Assembly (NCBI RefSeq): GCF_004346165.1
Contig: NZ_SLZZ01000020.1
Span: 1-61,204, forward strand
Reading direction: 5' to 3'
DNA length: 61,204 bases
Origin: Muricomes intestini
Lineage (GTDB): Bacteria > Bacillota > Clostridia > Lachnospirales > Lachnospiraceae
Positions 1 through 8,991 of the stretch are shown piece after piece (the first letter of the stretch is position 1; every line of letters begins with the position of its first letter). The position numbers and the translations under genes were made by a program. The notes below the pieces were generated by a model, which saw only the letters and a list, made by a program, of their open reading frames with translations, was not told the origin of the DNA and ran no database searches.

Positions 1-15
1 GGAATTTCGAGTTAA

Positions 16-342
16 ATCGACATCAAAACCAATACATATTTAATTCAAATCAGGCAGTTCTTGACTTGCCAGACACAGAAAAATTTACGCCCTCTATCCA
101 TTCGAATGGATAACTATATGAAGAATCACCTTCTATTCCTTCATGATCATCGGATTCCAACAACAAACAATTTATCTGAACGACTTCTAAGAAAGTACAA
201 ACGAAAGCAGGTACAGGCTGTGTCATTCCGGAGTTTCGAATCAATCAAAGCTCTCTGCGAATGCATGAGCGTGTTACTTATGATACGTGAAAGGTCAGAA
301 TATGATTATTTCGAAAACGTATCGCAAATATTCGAAGGATAA
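16..342 (+). pseudogene. IS66-like transposase, C-terminal remnant
   Basis: The frame is open from base 16, just after a stop at 13-15, and encodes only the last ~100 residues of a DDE transposase. The part reading HDHRIPTTNNLSERLLRKYK followed by a conserved FRS resembles the IS66-type C-terminus (P.DNN.AER.LR...K...GG.RS), where the last acidic residue of the DDE triad lies. A full IS66 TnpC is about 500 residues, so this is a remnant, or the end of an element continuing outside the window with a stop in it. A TTG at 61 is the only plausible local start and has no clear ribosome binding site. Family call is from motif resemblance only. Confidence 0.6.
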
Positions 343-388
343 AGAACCGATGGTTAACTTTGAGATAAGTTTACACCATTGGTTCTTT
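341..388 (+). terminator. Rho-independent terminator of the transposase remnant
   Basis: AAAGAACCGATGG (341-353) pairs with CCATTGGTTCTTT (376-388), with one G-T pair, around a 22-nt loop, and is followed by TTTATT. It starts at the stop codon of the transposase remnant. Confidence 0.6.
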
Positions 389-432
389 TATTACAAGATA
401 GCCTGTGAACAGTAACATTGTATTTGAGCGAT

Positions 433-1023
433 TTATGAGTTATACTTTTCCATCTCGCACCTAATGCTTTCTTCGCAAGAGCGCATGGCCAATATCGTTT
501 TTTCAAACAATTCATTTAATTCCCAACCTAGATTTTCGGCTCCCTGCCGGATAACATCTCTGGAGCATCCGGCTGCAAACTTTTTGTCCTTGAACTTCTT
601 TTTGACGCTGGGAACTTCCATGTCCATCACACTTTTTGAAGGGCGCATCAAAGCTGCAGCACCAATCAGTCCTGTCAGTTCATCTGCCGCAAACAATACC
701 TTTTCCATCTCGTGCACCGGCTCAACATCACTGCAGATGCCAAAGCCGTGAGAGCAGACAGAATGAATCATATCTTCGCCCACATGGCCTTCTCTCAAAA
801 GCTCAGGTGCCTTTTTGCAATGCTCCTCCGGGTAAAGTTCAAAATCAATATCATGCAGCAACCCGGTGATTGCCCAATATTCAGCCTCATCCCCGTATCC
901 CAGTTCATTGGCATACCAGCGCATAACCCCTTCTACTGTAAGGGCATGTTGAATGTGAAATGCCTCTTTATTATATTTCTTAAGCAGTTCAAACGCTTCT
1001 TCTCTTGTAACTTTACTTTCCAT
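433..1023 (-). CDS. HD-domain putative hydrolase
   Basis: A 196-residue soluble protein with an HD-superfamily metal-dependent phosphohydrolase fold. An upstream His (H26 in FHIQHALTVEG), the HD doublet H57-D58 in the segment GLLHDIDFE and later His residues (HSVCSHG) fit the HD metal site. Small stand-alone HD proteins of this kind are common in Clostridia; the substrate is unknown, with nucleotides or other phosphoesters possible. It stands alone between decayed sequence on both sides. The start codon is followed by a plausible HD N-terminus and no better start is seen. Confidence 0.8.
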   Translation of the reverse strand: MESKVTREEAFELLKKYNKEAFHIQHALTVEGVMRWYANELGYGDEAEYWAITGLLHDIDFELYPEEHCKKAPELLREGHVGEDMIHSVCSHGFGICSDVEPVHEMEKVLFAADELTGLIGAAALMRPSKSVMDMEVPSVKKKFKDKKFAAGCSRDVIRQGAENLGWELNELFEKTILAMRSCEESIRCEMEKYNS

Positions 1024-1058
1024 AATTATTGCCCGCCTTTCTTTTGTTAGCCTGTTAT

Positions 1059-1327
1059 CTATCCATGCAGCTCTAACGGGAGTCTATCCGGGTCACTGGA
1101 AAAGTTATCCTTTTACCTGTAAACTCATCATTCCTTGCTAGCTCCGTCTGGATACCTTTTTTATTTAACTCTTTTATTGCTGCATCCATATCCTCTACAT
1201 AAAAAGCAAGATGCCTCTGCCCACATGCCTCTGGATAGCTTACCTTTTTTGGATTGTTTCTGTCATACCACAACCTCCTCTGCTGGACATAGTTTTTTTG
1301 CAACTGCAGATTCCATAGCAGCTGCAT
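1059..1327 (-). pseudogene. VOC (glyoxalase-like) protein, decayed and frameshifted
   Basis: The stretch with KKVSYPEACGQRHLAFYVED and then KGIQTELARNDEFTGKRITF is the second half of a small VOC-family protein (relatives of glyoxalase I, ~125 residues). After ITF the frame runs into an early stop at 1073, but another frame continues as SDPDRLPLELHG and stops at 1059-1061, which is the usual C-terminus of the family. A 1-nt indel near 1100 therefore breaks the gene. The N-terminal half is also missing or scrambled upstream of ~1280. Family assignment is confident; function is lost. Confidence 0.75.
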
Positions 1328-1649
1328 AGCTGATTACGTTCTTATTCTTATTATAATATCTCCTCACATCAAATGTAAAGCAGGTACATAATTCCGAATC
1401 ATATAACAGACAACTTATGCATATATATATTTAGTATGGAACCCAAAACCTGCGGGATGAAAATAATCAAATTAAGCAGCGTCTTAGCCAAATGGAAGAA
1501 AGCACCAAGAGGGCTTATGAAGACGCAGTAAATTATTAACTTTTGTTTTGTTTTTTCTGTTAAGAATATTCTTTCTTTAGGCCGGATGAACTGTGCAATA
1601 CATAGTGATGCAGCAGGAACTGCTAATAAGCAGCCTGGTTACAGCAAAT
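1328..1649. other. Intergenic region with decayed sequence
   Basis: There is no intact gene here. The stretch is AT-rich and holds a short coding remnant on the plus strand (1435-1539), followed by a T-rich tract at 1541-1560 that could terminate it. No convincing promoter or RNA was seen. Confidence 0.5.
1435..1539 (+). pseudogene. Coiled-coil C-terminal remnant, unknown gene
   Basis: A 34-codon open stretch begins right after a stop at 1432-1434 and ends at TAA 1537-1539. It encodes QNLRDENNQIKQRLSQMEES followed by a short charged tail. The heptad-like pattern of Leu/Ile/Met with Gln/Glu/Lys suggests the end of a coiled coil. It has no start codon or ribosome binding site. The parent gene was not recognised. 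Confidence 0.3.
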
Positions 1650-2465
1650 TCATTTTCTGCCATCAAATCTGTTTCTTACAGTCTTTACCGCCGCAAGAAT
1701 TAAAAAGCATGCCACCTCCAATAGCACAATGGTCCCGCCCGGCTTCAGGCCGGTATAATAGGACAGAAAAAGACCGGCAACCGTGGTGGACAAAGCCACC
1801 GCAATTGCAGAGAGCAATGTATTCCGATAACTTTTTCCCAGCTGCATTCCACAGGCAACCGGCACCACCAACATAGAGGATACGATCAGCGCCCCCACAG
1901 TGCGGGATGCAATGGAAACTGTCAGAGCAGTCAGGATCGTAAACAGAAAATTGATGCGGCGCACCGGCACACCGGAAATCCGTGCAGCGTTTTCATCAAA
2001 CCCTACATAAAACAGTTCTCTGTAAAATAGCATAAGCATTACAAGAACGAATACACTAACGATACAAACTAGGAGAAGCTCCCCTTGGCTGATAGATACA
2101 ATGCTTCCAAATAAAAAACTGTTAAAATTCGCCCCGTTCTTCACAAACCCCGACAGAACCCCCGCAAGGCCAATTCCCGCGGACATCACAATCGCAATTG
2201 CCATCTCTGCATATCTGGGTATTTTTTTACGGATTCCCTCAATACCAAGAGCTGCAATAATGCAGATTATTCCCGCCCCAAGCACAGGGTTGATTCCCAA
2301 AAGCAGCCCCAGTGCCACACCTGCCAGTGAGGCATGAGAAAGAGCATCGCCGATCATGGATGTCCGCTTCAGTACAATCGTGATACCGATACAGGGAGTG
2401 ATTACCGCCAGAAGTATTCCTACCAGAAAAGCCCGCTGCATAAAACCATACTGTAAGATCTTCAT
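1650..2465 (-). CDS. znuB: Zinc/metal ABC transporter permease
   Basis: A 271-residue polytopic membrane protein of the ABC-3 family (ZnuB/AdcB/MntB type), with about eight hydrophobic segments and the family stretch SMIGDALSHASLAGVALG near residues 36-53. It forms the membrane channel of a zinc (possibly manganese) importer with the ATPase and binding lipoprotein encoded just before it. Its start overlaps the ATPase stop by 4 bp (2462-2465), indicating translational coupling. It is the last gene of the operon. Zinc is favoured over manganese because of the His-rich loop in the binding protein and the neighbouring Fur-family gene. Confidence 0.9.
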   Translation of the reverse strand: MKILQYGFMQRAFLVGILLAVITPCIGITIVLKRTSMIGDALSHASLAGVALGLLLGINPVLGAGIICIIAALGIEGIRKKIPRYAEMAIAIVMSAGIGLAGVLSGFVKNGANFNSFLFGSIVSISQGELLLVCIVSVFVLVMLMLFYRELFYVGFDENAARISGVPVRRINFLFTILTALTVSIASRTVGALIVSSMLVVPVACGMQLGKSYRNTLLSAIAVALSTTVAGLFLSYYTGLKPGGTIVLLEVACFLILAAVKTVRNRFDGRK

Positions 2466-3127
2466 AATTCCAGAATCCTCCCTTCCTCTGCCTTCAGAAA
2501 CCTTCCTGCTCCCACAAAGTCCCCGGTATTTCCATGAGTGACTATAATAATCGTAAGTTTCTGTTCACGGTTCCGTCTATCCAGCACCTGGCACAGAGAT
2601 TTAAGCGAAACCGTATCCATACCTGCTGTCGGCTCATCCAATATCAAAAGTTCCGGGTTTCCTTCCAACGCTCTGGCCAGCATAACCCTCTGCTGCTGCC
2701 CACCCGATAATTCTCCGATCCGATGTTTAGAGAACTCTTCCATTTCCAATTCTGTCAGCGCATGCATAATCTGTTTCCGGCACATTTTTCCCGAAAATTT
2801 TCTTCTCCAGATAGGCTGATACAATCCTGTCATCATAATTTCTTCCACTGTGGCCGGGAAACTCTGATTTCTGTAAATACTGTTCTGAGGCACATATCCT
2901 ATCTTTATCCTCGCAAATCCCCGGACAGGATCTTTTCCAAAAACTTCTGCGGTTCCCTGCTGGGGACTTAACTCCCCCAGCAAAACCTTTAACAATGTAC
3001 TTTTCCCACTTCCATTCTCCCCCGTGAGAATGGCATAGTCTCCCTGTCTTATGTCCAAATTTACTTTCTTTAAAACCGGTACATCCACGTACCGGAATGT
3101 CAGATCCTTGATGCTTACGATTTTCAA
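2462..3127 (-). CDS. znuC: Zinc/metal ABC transporter ATP-binding protein
   Basis: A 221-residue ABC ATPase. Walker A reads GENGSGKST (about residues 36-44), the signature is LSGGQQQRV, and Walker B is LLILDEPTAGMD, followed by the switch His in IIVTH. It energises metal uptake through the ZnuB-type permease whose gene overlaps its 3' end by 4 bp. It lies 32 bp downstream of the lipoprotein gene. The length is typical of the family. Confidence 0.92.
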   Translation of the reverse strand: MKIVSIKDLTFRYVDVPVLKKVNLDIRQGDYAILTGENGSGKSTLLKVLLGELSPQQGTAEVFGKDPVRGFARIKIGYVPQNSIYRNQSFPATVEEIMMTGLYQPIWRRKFSGKMCRKQIMHALTELEMEEFSKHRIGELSGGQQQRVMLARALEGNPELLILDEPTAGMDTVSLKSLCQVLDRRNREQKLTIIIVTHGNTGDFVGAGRFLKAEEGRILEL

Positions 3128-3159
3128 AGGTCATCCTCCTGCAAGTTTCGTTTCATAAT

Positions 3160-4143
3160 TTACTGATTCAAAGCCTCTTTTAAGGTCTCTAAATTTGTCT
3201 CCATAACAGAAAAGTAGTCCTCCCCGGCCTTCAGTTCTTCATCACTTAAGCCCTCCAGCGGGTTCAGCACCTCCGTCTTGGCCCCAATTTCATCCGCAAT
3301 AGTTTCCGCGACCTTAGGGCTGACCAGTTCCTCAAAGAAAATGGTCTTTACTTCATTCTCTTCCGCAAACTGTATAATTTCCTTCATTCTCGCAGGGTCA
3401 GGTTCGGAATCAGGAGAAAGACCTTCAATTCCAATCTGGTTTAAATCATATGCACTGCAAAGATACCCAAAGGCCTCGTGTGCAGCGATAATATCCTTGC
3501 TCTTTGCGTCTGCAAGCCCTTCTTTATAAGATGTGTCAAGTTTGTCAAATTCAGCAGCGTATTTTTCATAATTTTCAGTATAATAACCTTCATTTTCCGG
3601 GTCAGCCTCTGCCAAAGCATTTTTTATGTTTTCCATTTCAACTTTAGCATTTATCGGACTGAGCCATACATGAGGATCATAACCCGTACCCTCTTCCTCA
3701 TGTTCTGCTTCCTCTTCTTCCTCGTGATGATGCCCTTCCATAAGTTCAAGGTCTTTCGACGCTTCTGCCACTGTCAAATCCTTATTATCCAGAGAATCCA
3801 GCACATCTTCCACCCAGTGCTCCAGCCCTGCACCGTTGTAAACAAAGACGTCTGCCTCCTCCAGGTCTTTAATATCCGCAGCCGCAGGCTCCCAATCGTG
3901 TGGTTCCGTTCCTGCCGGCACCATATTAGTTACTTCTACTTTGTCCCCGCCAACCTTTTGGGCGAAATCATACATTGGATAAAAGCTGGCCATGACCTTC
4001 AGCTTGCTGCTGTCCGACACGGACTGCTTTTCCTCCACAGCATTTTTCCCTTTCTCAACCGCTGCCGTTTTCTGTGTTCCGCACGCAGCACAAACACAAG
4101 AAACAATCAACGCTGTCAATAGAATATGCACTGATTTTTTCAT
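3160..4143 (-). CDS. znuA: Zinc-binding lipoprotein of the ABC importer
   Basis: A 327-residue cluster A-I (ZnuA/AdcA) binding protein. It has a lipoprotein signal ending in VCAAC, giving lipid-modified C21. Metal ligands of the family are visible: H82 in EPHDWEP, H158 in DPHVWLSP, a His in AAHEAFGYL and the acidic residue near the C-terminus. A His/Glu-rich loop (about residues 138-152, starting HHHEEEEEAEH) between the first two ligands is the mark of zinc-type members and is thought to help capture zinc. A strong AAGGAGGA ribosome binding site precedes the ATG. First gene of the znuACB operon. Confidence 0.93.
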   Translation of the reverse strand: MKKSVHILLTALIVSCVCAACGTQKTAAVEKGKNAVEEKQSVSDSSKLKVMASFYPMYDFAQKVGGDKVEVTNMVPAGTEPHDWEPAAADIKDLEEADVFVYNGAGLEHWVEDVLDSLDNKDLTVAEASKDLELMEGHHHEEEEEAEHEEEGTGYDPHVWLSPINAKVEMENIKNALAEADPENEGYYTENYEKYAAEFDKLDTSYKEGLADAKSKDIIAAHEAFGYLCSAYDLNQIGIEGLSPDSEPDPARMKEIIQFAEENEVKTIFFEELVSPKVAETIADEIGAKTEVLNPLEGLSDEELKAGEDYFSVMETNLETLKEALNQ

Positions 4144-4360
4144 GTTAAAATCCTCCTTATGTAGTTTGAGTGAACGTTTCTGTTACAGAACAGATCCTGG
4201 CGTCTGCTGATTCAATCATTCAGCCTACCTGGTTAGATATGAGCGTTTCTCTTTGAATAAGAGAATAGATAACGGGCAGAACAGCCTGCACTATATAAAA
4301 GCCGTACTCCCCTTCTCTTTTTCGCTCCATTCAATATAATAATTAGCCTTATAAACTATT
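4144..4360 (-). promoter_or_regulatory. Leader of the zinc operon
   Basis: This 217-bp stretch lies between the Fur-family gene and znuA. It has a strong ribosome binding site at its znuA end and two direct copies of CAGAACAG (near 4187 and 4279) of unknown meaning. An imperfect ATAAACTATTTTAT sequence at 4351-4364 resembles the inverted repeat upstream of the regulator gene and overlaps the regulator's stop codon. I could not assign a riboswitch or a firm promoter. Confidence 0.3.
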
Positions 4361-4765
4361 TTATCTGCATTCTTCACAGTATCCATACAGGATCGTATGT
4401 CCCTGATCCAGTTCAAACTTATGCGCTTCTAAGATATGGTCAAAAAAGGTATCAATGCAGCCACACTGCAGCGGTATTGAACGGCCACACTTCAAACAAA
4501 CAAGCTTACCATAATTCTTTCTTTTATATTCCTCTATAAAACGATATTGTGCAGGTGCTCCTTCCACAGAGGGAATTTTCAAAACGATGCCGTCTTTATG
4601 TAGACGCTCTAAAGCACGGTATACAGTGGTCCTGCCGATATGGACTCCTTCTATGCGAAAAGATTCCATAAACTGATCTACTGTACAGAACATTTCTTTA
4701 TTTCGTTTTAGACAACGCAATATTATTGTCTGCTGCTTTGTATTATATTTACCTTTTTCAGTCAT
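4361..4765 (-). CDS. zur: Fur-family metal regulator, probably Zur
   Basis: A 134-residue Fur-superfamily repressor. The winged helix carries HIGRTTVYRALERLHKDGIV (about residues 42-61). Two Cys pairs, C90-x2-C93 and C130-x2-C133, form the structural zinc site. Its position directly upstream of a zinc importer on the same strand supports a zinc-responsive (Zur) role, though Fur-family paralogues cannot be told apart with certainty from sequence. A perfect inverted repeat 22 bp before its start suggests autoregulation. Confidence 0.8.
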   Translation of the reverse strand: MTEKGKYNTKQQTIILRCLKRNKEMFCTVDQFMESFRIEGVHIGRTTVYRALERLHKDGIVLKIPSVEGAPAQYRFIEEYKRKNYGKLVCLKCGRSIPLQCGCIDTFFDHILEAHKFELDQGHTILYGYCEECR

Positions 4766-4786
4766 ACTTCACCCACAAAATGAATT

Positions 4787-4801
4787 TGAAAACTATTTTC
4801 A
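4787..4801. promoter_or_regulatory. Fur/Zur-type operator candidate
   Basis: TGAAAACTATTTTCA is a perfect inverted repeat, TGAAAA-n3-TTTTCA, in an AT-rich promoter region 22 bp upstream of the Fur-family gene. Fur-family proteins bind AT-rich dyads of about this size. The binding protein is inferred from adjacency. Confidence 0.45.
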
Positions 4802-5000
4802 TATTATATCACATTCCTTGTTATCGTCAAGGTTTCATCTTTATTTTATACATTTCTTTCTAAAAGGCCGGGCACCTCAGCCTCTATAAATCTGGTTTTT
4901 ATAATGGATTGATTACTGAATTGAACATCGGAACTGCTAAAAAGAGAGAAAAAAAGAACAGAAAAAGAGAAAAAAGCAAGGCTTGAGATGGCCGAACCGA

Positions 5001-5420
5001 CTAATGAAGGGCAAGGTTTTCAGGGCCAAACCCCATAGGGAGCAGCTCTTCCAATTTGAATATCTTATAATTCTCTATATCTGTGGCTAGGATAATCTGA
5101 AATTCTTTTGGATTGCAGAATTCCATCATCACCTGCCTGCATACGCCGCAGGGTGCCGTGAGCTCGGTCACGGTTCCGCCCTGTCCTCCGACGATACAGA
5201 TTCCCTCAAATTCTTTCACTCCCGCACTCACCGCTTTAAAGAATGCAGTGCGCTCTGCGCAGTTGCTGGGGGTATATGCCGCATTTTCAATATTACAGCC
5301 CTGGTAAATCTCACCGTTCTTTGCCAGGAGAGCTGCCCCTACTTTAAAACGCGAGTACGGTGTGTATGCATAGCTCATTGCATCAAATGCCTGTTCAATT
5401 AATTCTTTTACCGGCAACAT
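5001..5420 (-). CDS. cdd: Cytidine deaminase
   Basis: A 139-residue homotetrameric-type cytidine deaminase that converts cytidine and deoxycytidine to uridine and deoxyuridine in the cytosol. The zinc site is complete: C54-A-E56 (in NCAERTAF) with the catalytic Glu, and P90-C91-x2-C94 (APCGVCRQ). Substrate-binding NIENAAY is present. It is the last gene of the nucleoside operon and overlaps the uridine phosphorylase gene by 13 bp, so its product feeds uridine to that enzyme. Confidence 0.95.
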   Translation of the reverse strand: MLPVKELIEQAFDAMSYAYTPYSRFKVGAALLAKNGEIYQGCNIENAAYTPSNCAERTAFFKAVSAGVKEFEGICIVGGQGGTVTELTAPCGVCRQVMMEFCNPKEFQIILATDIENYKIFKLEELLPMGFGPENLALH

Positions 5421-6202
5421 CTTATGCCCCCCCTTTCTTCATTTATCAGTTCTCTTACAGCCTCCACTGCCACACGGATTGCCGCATCGGTATCATGGAC
5501 AACAGGATTATCCAGGCCGGCCTTTGCCCTCTCCTGGTTTGCCAAGACGAGGAATACCGAGCCGGCTCGCACCTTCAGATAACTGGCAACGATAAACAGC
5601 GCCGCGGATTCCATCTCTGATGCCTTACAGCCAAGTTTCACCCATGCGTCCCACTTACTCATCAGCTCATAGCCTACCGGTTTCGTCTCCGGTGAGTGCT
5701 GTCCGTAGAAGGAATCCTTGCACTGTACCACACCCACGTGATAAGGTTTTTCTAACTTTTTTGCGGCCTTTACGAGCGCATTTGTCACATCAAAGTCCGG
5801 GACAGCAGGATACTCAATCGGAGCGTACTCCTTACTTGTTCCCTCCATGCGGATTGCCCCGTTAGCAATCACCAGATCCCCACTCTTTACATTAACATCC
5901 ATTCCTCCGCTTGTCCCGATGCGAATAAATGTATCTGCCCCCGACATCACCAGCTCTTCCATAGCTATCGCTGCGGACGGACCGCCGATTCCGGTTGAAG
6001 TCACGCTAACCTTCACGCCATCCAGCAGACCTGTATAAGTCACATACTCCCTGCTGTCAGCTATAAGCACCGGGTTGTCCAGATATTTGGCAATCTTCTC
6101 ACACCGTTTGGGATCTCCCGGCATAATCACGTATTTTCCTACATCACCTGAACCTATCTGGAGGTGATATTGCTTTCCTTCTTTTTCTGAATAATTGATC
6201 AT
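5408..6202 (-). CDS. udp: Uridine phosphorylase
   Basis: A 264-residue member of the nucleoside phosphorylase family I. It splits uridine with phosphate into uracil and ribose-1-phosphate. The phosphate loop IMPGDPKR, the IRIGTSGGM segment and the late ESAAL motif are present, and the length fits Udp rather than the shorter MTA/SAH nucleosidases. It lies between the Crp-family regulator gene (18 bp before) and cdd (overlapping). With cdd and the upstream transporter it completes a pyrimidine nucleoside salvage route. Confidence 0.92.
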   Translation of the reverse strand: MINYSEKEGKQYHLQIGSGDVGKYVIMPGDPKRCEKIAKYLDNPVLIADSREYVTYTGLLDGVKVSVTSTGIGGPSAAIAMEELVMSGADTFIRIGTSGGMDVNVKSGDLVIANGAIRMEGTSKEYAPIEYPAVPDFDVTNALVKAAKKLEKPYHVGVVQCKDSFYGQHSPETKPVGYELMSKWDAWVKLGCKASEMESAALFIVASYLKVRAGSVFLVLANQERAKAGLDNPVVHDTDAAIRVAVEAVRELINEERGGIRCCR

Positions 6203-6220
6203 ACTATACTTTTCCTCCCG

Positions 6221-6937
6221 CTATTCTACCTCATCAATTTTCTCCGCGATGACCGCCTTAATCTTAAGGTACTGCTCCCAGTCTATCACAATGGTTCTGC
6301 CCTCCTTTGAGATGTAGCCCTTCTCCGCCATCTTCTTAACACAGCGGTTGACAGTCTTAAGGCTAAGTCCTGTACTATTGGAAAGTTCTTTACCTGACAG
6401 ACGGATTTTGCAGACCTTATGATATGCCATATCCTGATAAAACTGCTGAAACAGGAGAAAAATACGGTCTGTTCCCTGCAGAAGGAGAAACAGGCGCTCT
6501 TTTCTTACCTGTTCCAGCAGATGCCGGCCCATTGCTTTTACCTGCTCAAGAACCGCATGGATATCTGTCAGCATCCATTTTGCAAACTGGTCCTTGGAGA
6601 CGCGCAGAAAACAGCAATCCGTCTCCGTAACCAGAGTTGTCTTATACTTCTCGTAGCCCATCAGAAACTCCATAGCGCCGAAGGCTTCTACCGGATAAAA
6701 CCTGGCATAATCATAAACGATTTCATAGACACGGTAATCTGTTGCCTTTACAAGGCCCTCCACCAGGATAAACACCGTATCCACATGAGCATTTTCATGA
6801 ATAAATGCTGTATTCTTCTTCATGCGGACAATCTGAAATGACTCCATAAGCCACTTTGGTGCATTTGCCAGGTAATTATTCAGGTAATCTCTTTCCTTTG
6901 TATGCAGCCCATTAATCAGTTCAGTAACTTCGCTCAT
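6221..6937 (-). CDS. Crp/Fnr-family transcriptional regulator
   Basis: A cAMP-receptor-like regulator with an N-terminal cyclic-nucleotide-binding-like beta barrel (about residues 20-130), a long dimerisation helix and a C-terminal HTH containing SGKELSNSTGLSLKTVNRCV. The usual cAMP phosphate-binding residues and the N-terminal cysteines of Fnr are not evident, so the ligand is unknown. The start at 6937 (238 residues, MSEVTELI) is preferred because GGGGGAGG precedes it; an in-frame ATG at 6973 has no ribosome binding site and would overlap the permease gene. It sits inside the nucleoside operon and is the best candidate to bind the palindrome at 14118-14135. Confidence 0.85.
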   Translation of the reverse strand: MSEVTELINGLHTKERDYLNNYLANAPKWLMESFQIVRMKKNTAFIHENAHVDTVFILVEGLVKATDYRVYEIVYDYARFYPVEAFGAMEFLMGYEKYKTTLVTETDCCFLRVSKDQFAKWMLTDIHAVLEQVKAMGRHLLEQVRKERLFLLLQGTDRIFLLFQQFYQDMAYHKVCKIRLSGKELSNSTGLSLKTVNRCVKKMAEKGYISKEGRTIVIDWEQYLKIKAVIAEKIDEVE

Positions 6938-6953
6938 CCGCCTCCCCCTCTTT

Positions 6954-7874
6954 TTATCTTTCTCCTTTTTCATAGGGCTGCCCGCTTGCTTTCGGAGCTG
7001 CAGAGCGCCCTACAAAAAGAATGAGAATGATAATCGTAATGACATATGGCAGCATTGCCAGTATCTCGGAAGGGACCTGGAAGGAACCGCCGCCAAGGAT
7101 GACCGTAAGTGCCTGTGCAGCACCGAACAACAGGCAGGCACCGTAAGCCCCGTGAGGTGTCCACTTTCCGAAAATCACCGCCGCCAGGGCAATGAACCCC
7201 TGTCCGCTAATAGCCGTCGGTGTAAACTGAGGAATAATAGCAAGTGTCATGGAGGCCCCCCCGAAACCGGCAAGGATCCCGGAAACTATCACACAAAGAT
7301 AGCGGATTCTATACACATGGATACCCATCGTATCTGCCGCTGCCGGGTGCTCCCCCACTGCACGGATGTGAAACCCCCATTTCGTTTTATAGAGAAACAC
7401 CCACAGCAGGACAGCCAGGGCAAGTGCAACCACGACCGTTACGTCCACATTCAGATTTTTCAGGGCACCACTGCCGCCCGCACTGCCGAACAGCTTAGGG
7501 ATTTTATTTGTTACCGGAACCGTCATGGTTGCCCCATCAAACAATATCCTGCAGATAAATAACGCTACCCCCGGACCAATCAGGTTGATTGCAATTCCGG
7601 AAATTGTCTGGTCGGCCCGGCAGGTAATAGACGCAAATGCATGCAGCAGGGCAATCATTCCGCCGGCCGCGCCTGCTGCCAGAAACCCGCCCCAGGCACT
7701 TCCTGTAAAATAACCTACAGTAGCCCCCGTAAAAGCTCCGATTGTCATCATTCCTTCAATTCCTAAGTTAGTCACTCCAGAACGCTCCGAGACAACCCCG
7801 CCCAGAGCGGCAAATGCCAGCGGAGTGGAGTACATCAATGTAATGCCGATAAACAGAGTAATACTACTTAGCAT
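6954..7874 (-). CDS. nupQ: Nucleoside ABC transporter permease (NupQ/YufQ type)
   Basis: A 306-residue polytopic permease of the branched-chain amino acid/ribose permease superfamily, BMP-associated subgroup. About eight to nine hydrophobic helices are visible, with family stretches such as SERSGVTNLGIEGMMTIGAF near the N-terminus and HIRAVGEHPAAADTMGI in the middle. It pairs with the permease encoded immediately upstream (11-bp overlap) to form the heterodimeric channel of a nucleoside importer. Its relatives in Bacillus (NupNOPQ) take up guanosine and other nucleosides; nucleoside specificity here is supported by udp and cdd downstream. Confidence 0.88.
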   Translation of the reverse strand: MLSSITLFIGITLMYSTPLAFAALGGVVSERSGVTNLGIEGMMTIGAFTGATVGYFTGSAWGGFLAAGAAGGMIALLHAFASITCRADQTISGIAINLIGPGVALFICRILFDGATMTVPVTNKIPKLFGSAGGSGALKNLNVDVTVVVALALAVLLWVFLYKTKWGFHIRAVGEHPAAADTMGIHVYRIRYLCVIVSGILAGFGGASMTLAIIPQFTPTAISGQGFIALAAVIFGKWTPHGAYGACLLFGAAQALTVILGGGSFQVPSEILAMLPYVITIIILILFVGRSAAPKASGQPYEKGER

Positions 7875-8991
7875 GATTTTTTCCTCCCTTAGAGAATCTG
7901 TCCACCAACGGCGGAATGATGTGTGTCAGTGCAACGAAGAAAACAACAACTCCGATGACAATGTTAATAATCTCCGACGGAGCACCTACTTCATACTGCA
8001 GGGACTGGCCTCCATAGAGAAGGCCTCCGAACAGTAGCCCCGCAAAAATACACCCTATCGGGGAGCTTGCCGCAATAAGGCAGACACCCAGAGCGTTAAA
8101 GCCTGTGTTTTCAAAGGCTGCCAGAGTTGCTATCCCATGAGGGGAATTCCCTGTAATATAAAATGCTGCCGCCAGCCCGCAGATACCACCGGATATAATC
8201 ATAGCGTGAAGAATATTTTTATTTACATCGATTCCGGTCGATTCTGCTGCAAAACGGTTTGCGCCCACAGCCCGGAGTTCAAAGCCTTTCGTAGTCTTGT
8301 AGAGCAGGAAAGATACGAGAATGGCCAACACAACCGCAGCAAGGATTCCTGCATTTACATCCGTTTTCAGAAGCGTATCCCGAAGGAACTCATTATTGAC
8401 AAGAACCTCTTTTCCTTCCTTTGTAGTCTTCCAGCTTCCCAGAATCATTGTATATCCAGACTTATTAATTGCATACGTTCCCATGGTGTCCGGTTTGTGA
8501 AACCGCTTCAAGTCACTGATAAAGTTGGAAAAATACAGTGCAATCCAGTTAAACATAATACTGGTCAGCACCTCATGTATTCCAAATTTTGCCTTGAGGA
8601 AGCCTACCATTCCCCCGAATACTGCACCTGCAAGCACACCGGCCGCAAGCACAAGAGGAATCTGGATTACAGGTGGAAAATCACAAACGATTCCAACTGT
8701 AGTCGCTGCAACGCACCCCATGATAAACTGCCCTTCTGCACCGATGTTAAACAACCCTGTTTGAAAGGCAAAAGCAACACCGATTCCGGTCAAAATCAAC
8801 GGTGTACTTTTAATAATTACATTTGAAATGTGCTTCGGACCGGAGAAAACTCCCTGTAACAGCACGGACAGAGAGTGAAAGGTCGGATATCCCGCGGCCG
8901 CGAGGATAATGCCCGCCACGAGAAAGCCGAAGAAAATGGCTATCAACGTCATTGTAAATGGTTTCTTCAGTATTTTTGCCGCTTTATCCAT
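7864..8991 (-). CDS. nupP: Nucleoside ABC transporter permease (NupP/YufP type)
   Basis: A 375-residue partner permease, longer than its neighbour because of a hydrophilic insert (about residues 165-215). Shared marks are FNIGAEGQFIMG and FELRAVGANRFAAESTGID. The start overlaps the ATPase stop by 8 bp and its end overlaps the second permease by 11 bp, so the importer genes are translationally coupled. Confidence 0.88.
   Translation of the reverse strand: MDKAAKILKKPFTMTLIAIFFGFLVAGIILAAAGYPTFHSLSVLLQGVFSGPKHISNVIIKSTPLILTGIGVAFAFQTGLFNIGAEGQFIMGCVAATTVGIVCDFPPVIQIPLVLAAGVLAGAVFGGMVGFLKAKFGIHEVLTSIMFNWIALYFSNFISDLKRFHKPDTMGTYAINKSGYTMILGSWKTTKEGKEVLVNNEFLRDTLLKTDVNAGILAAVVLAILVSFLLYKTTKGFELRAVGANRFAAESTGIDVNKNILHAMIISGGICGLAAAFYITGNSPHGIATLAAFENTGFNALGVCLIAASSPIGCIFAGLLFGGLLYGGQSLQYEVGAPSEIINIVIGVVVFFVALTHIIPPLVDRFSKGGKNHAK

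Noticed and set aside
2727-3134. 135-residue minus-strand frame overlapping znuC
   Set aside because: It is an out-of-frame shadow of the ABC ATPase gene; the znuC frame has all family motifs.
3478-4122. 214-residue plus-strand frame opposite znuA
   Set aside because: Antisense shadow of a clear lipoprotein gene; it is Cys/Phe/Ile-rich with no recognisable domain.
4144-4360. Possible metal riboswitch in the znuA leader
   Set aside because: The leader is long and has repeated CAGAACAG, but no known riboswitch core or terminator-antiterminator pair could be made out.
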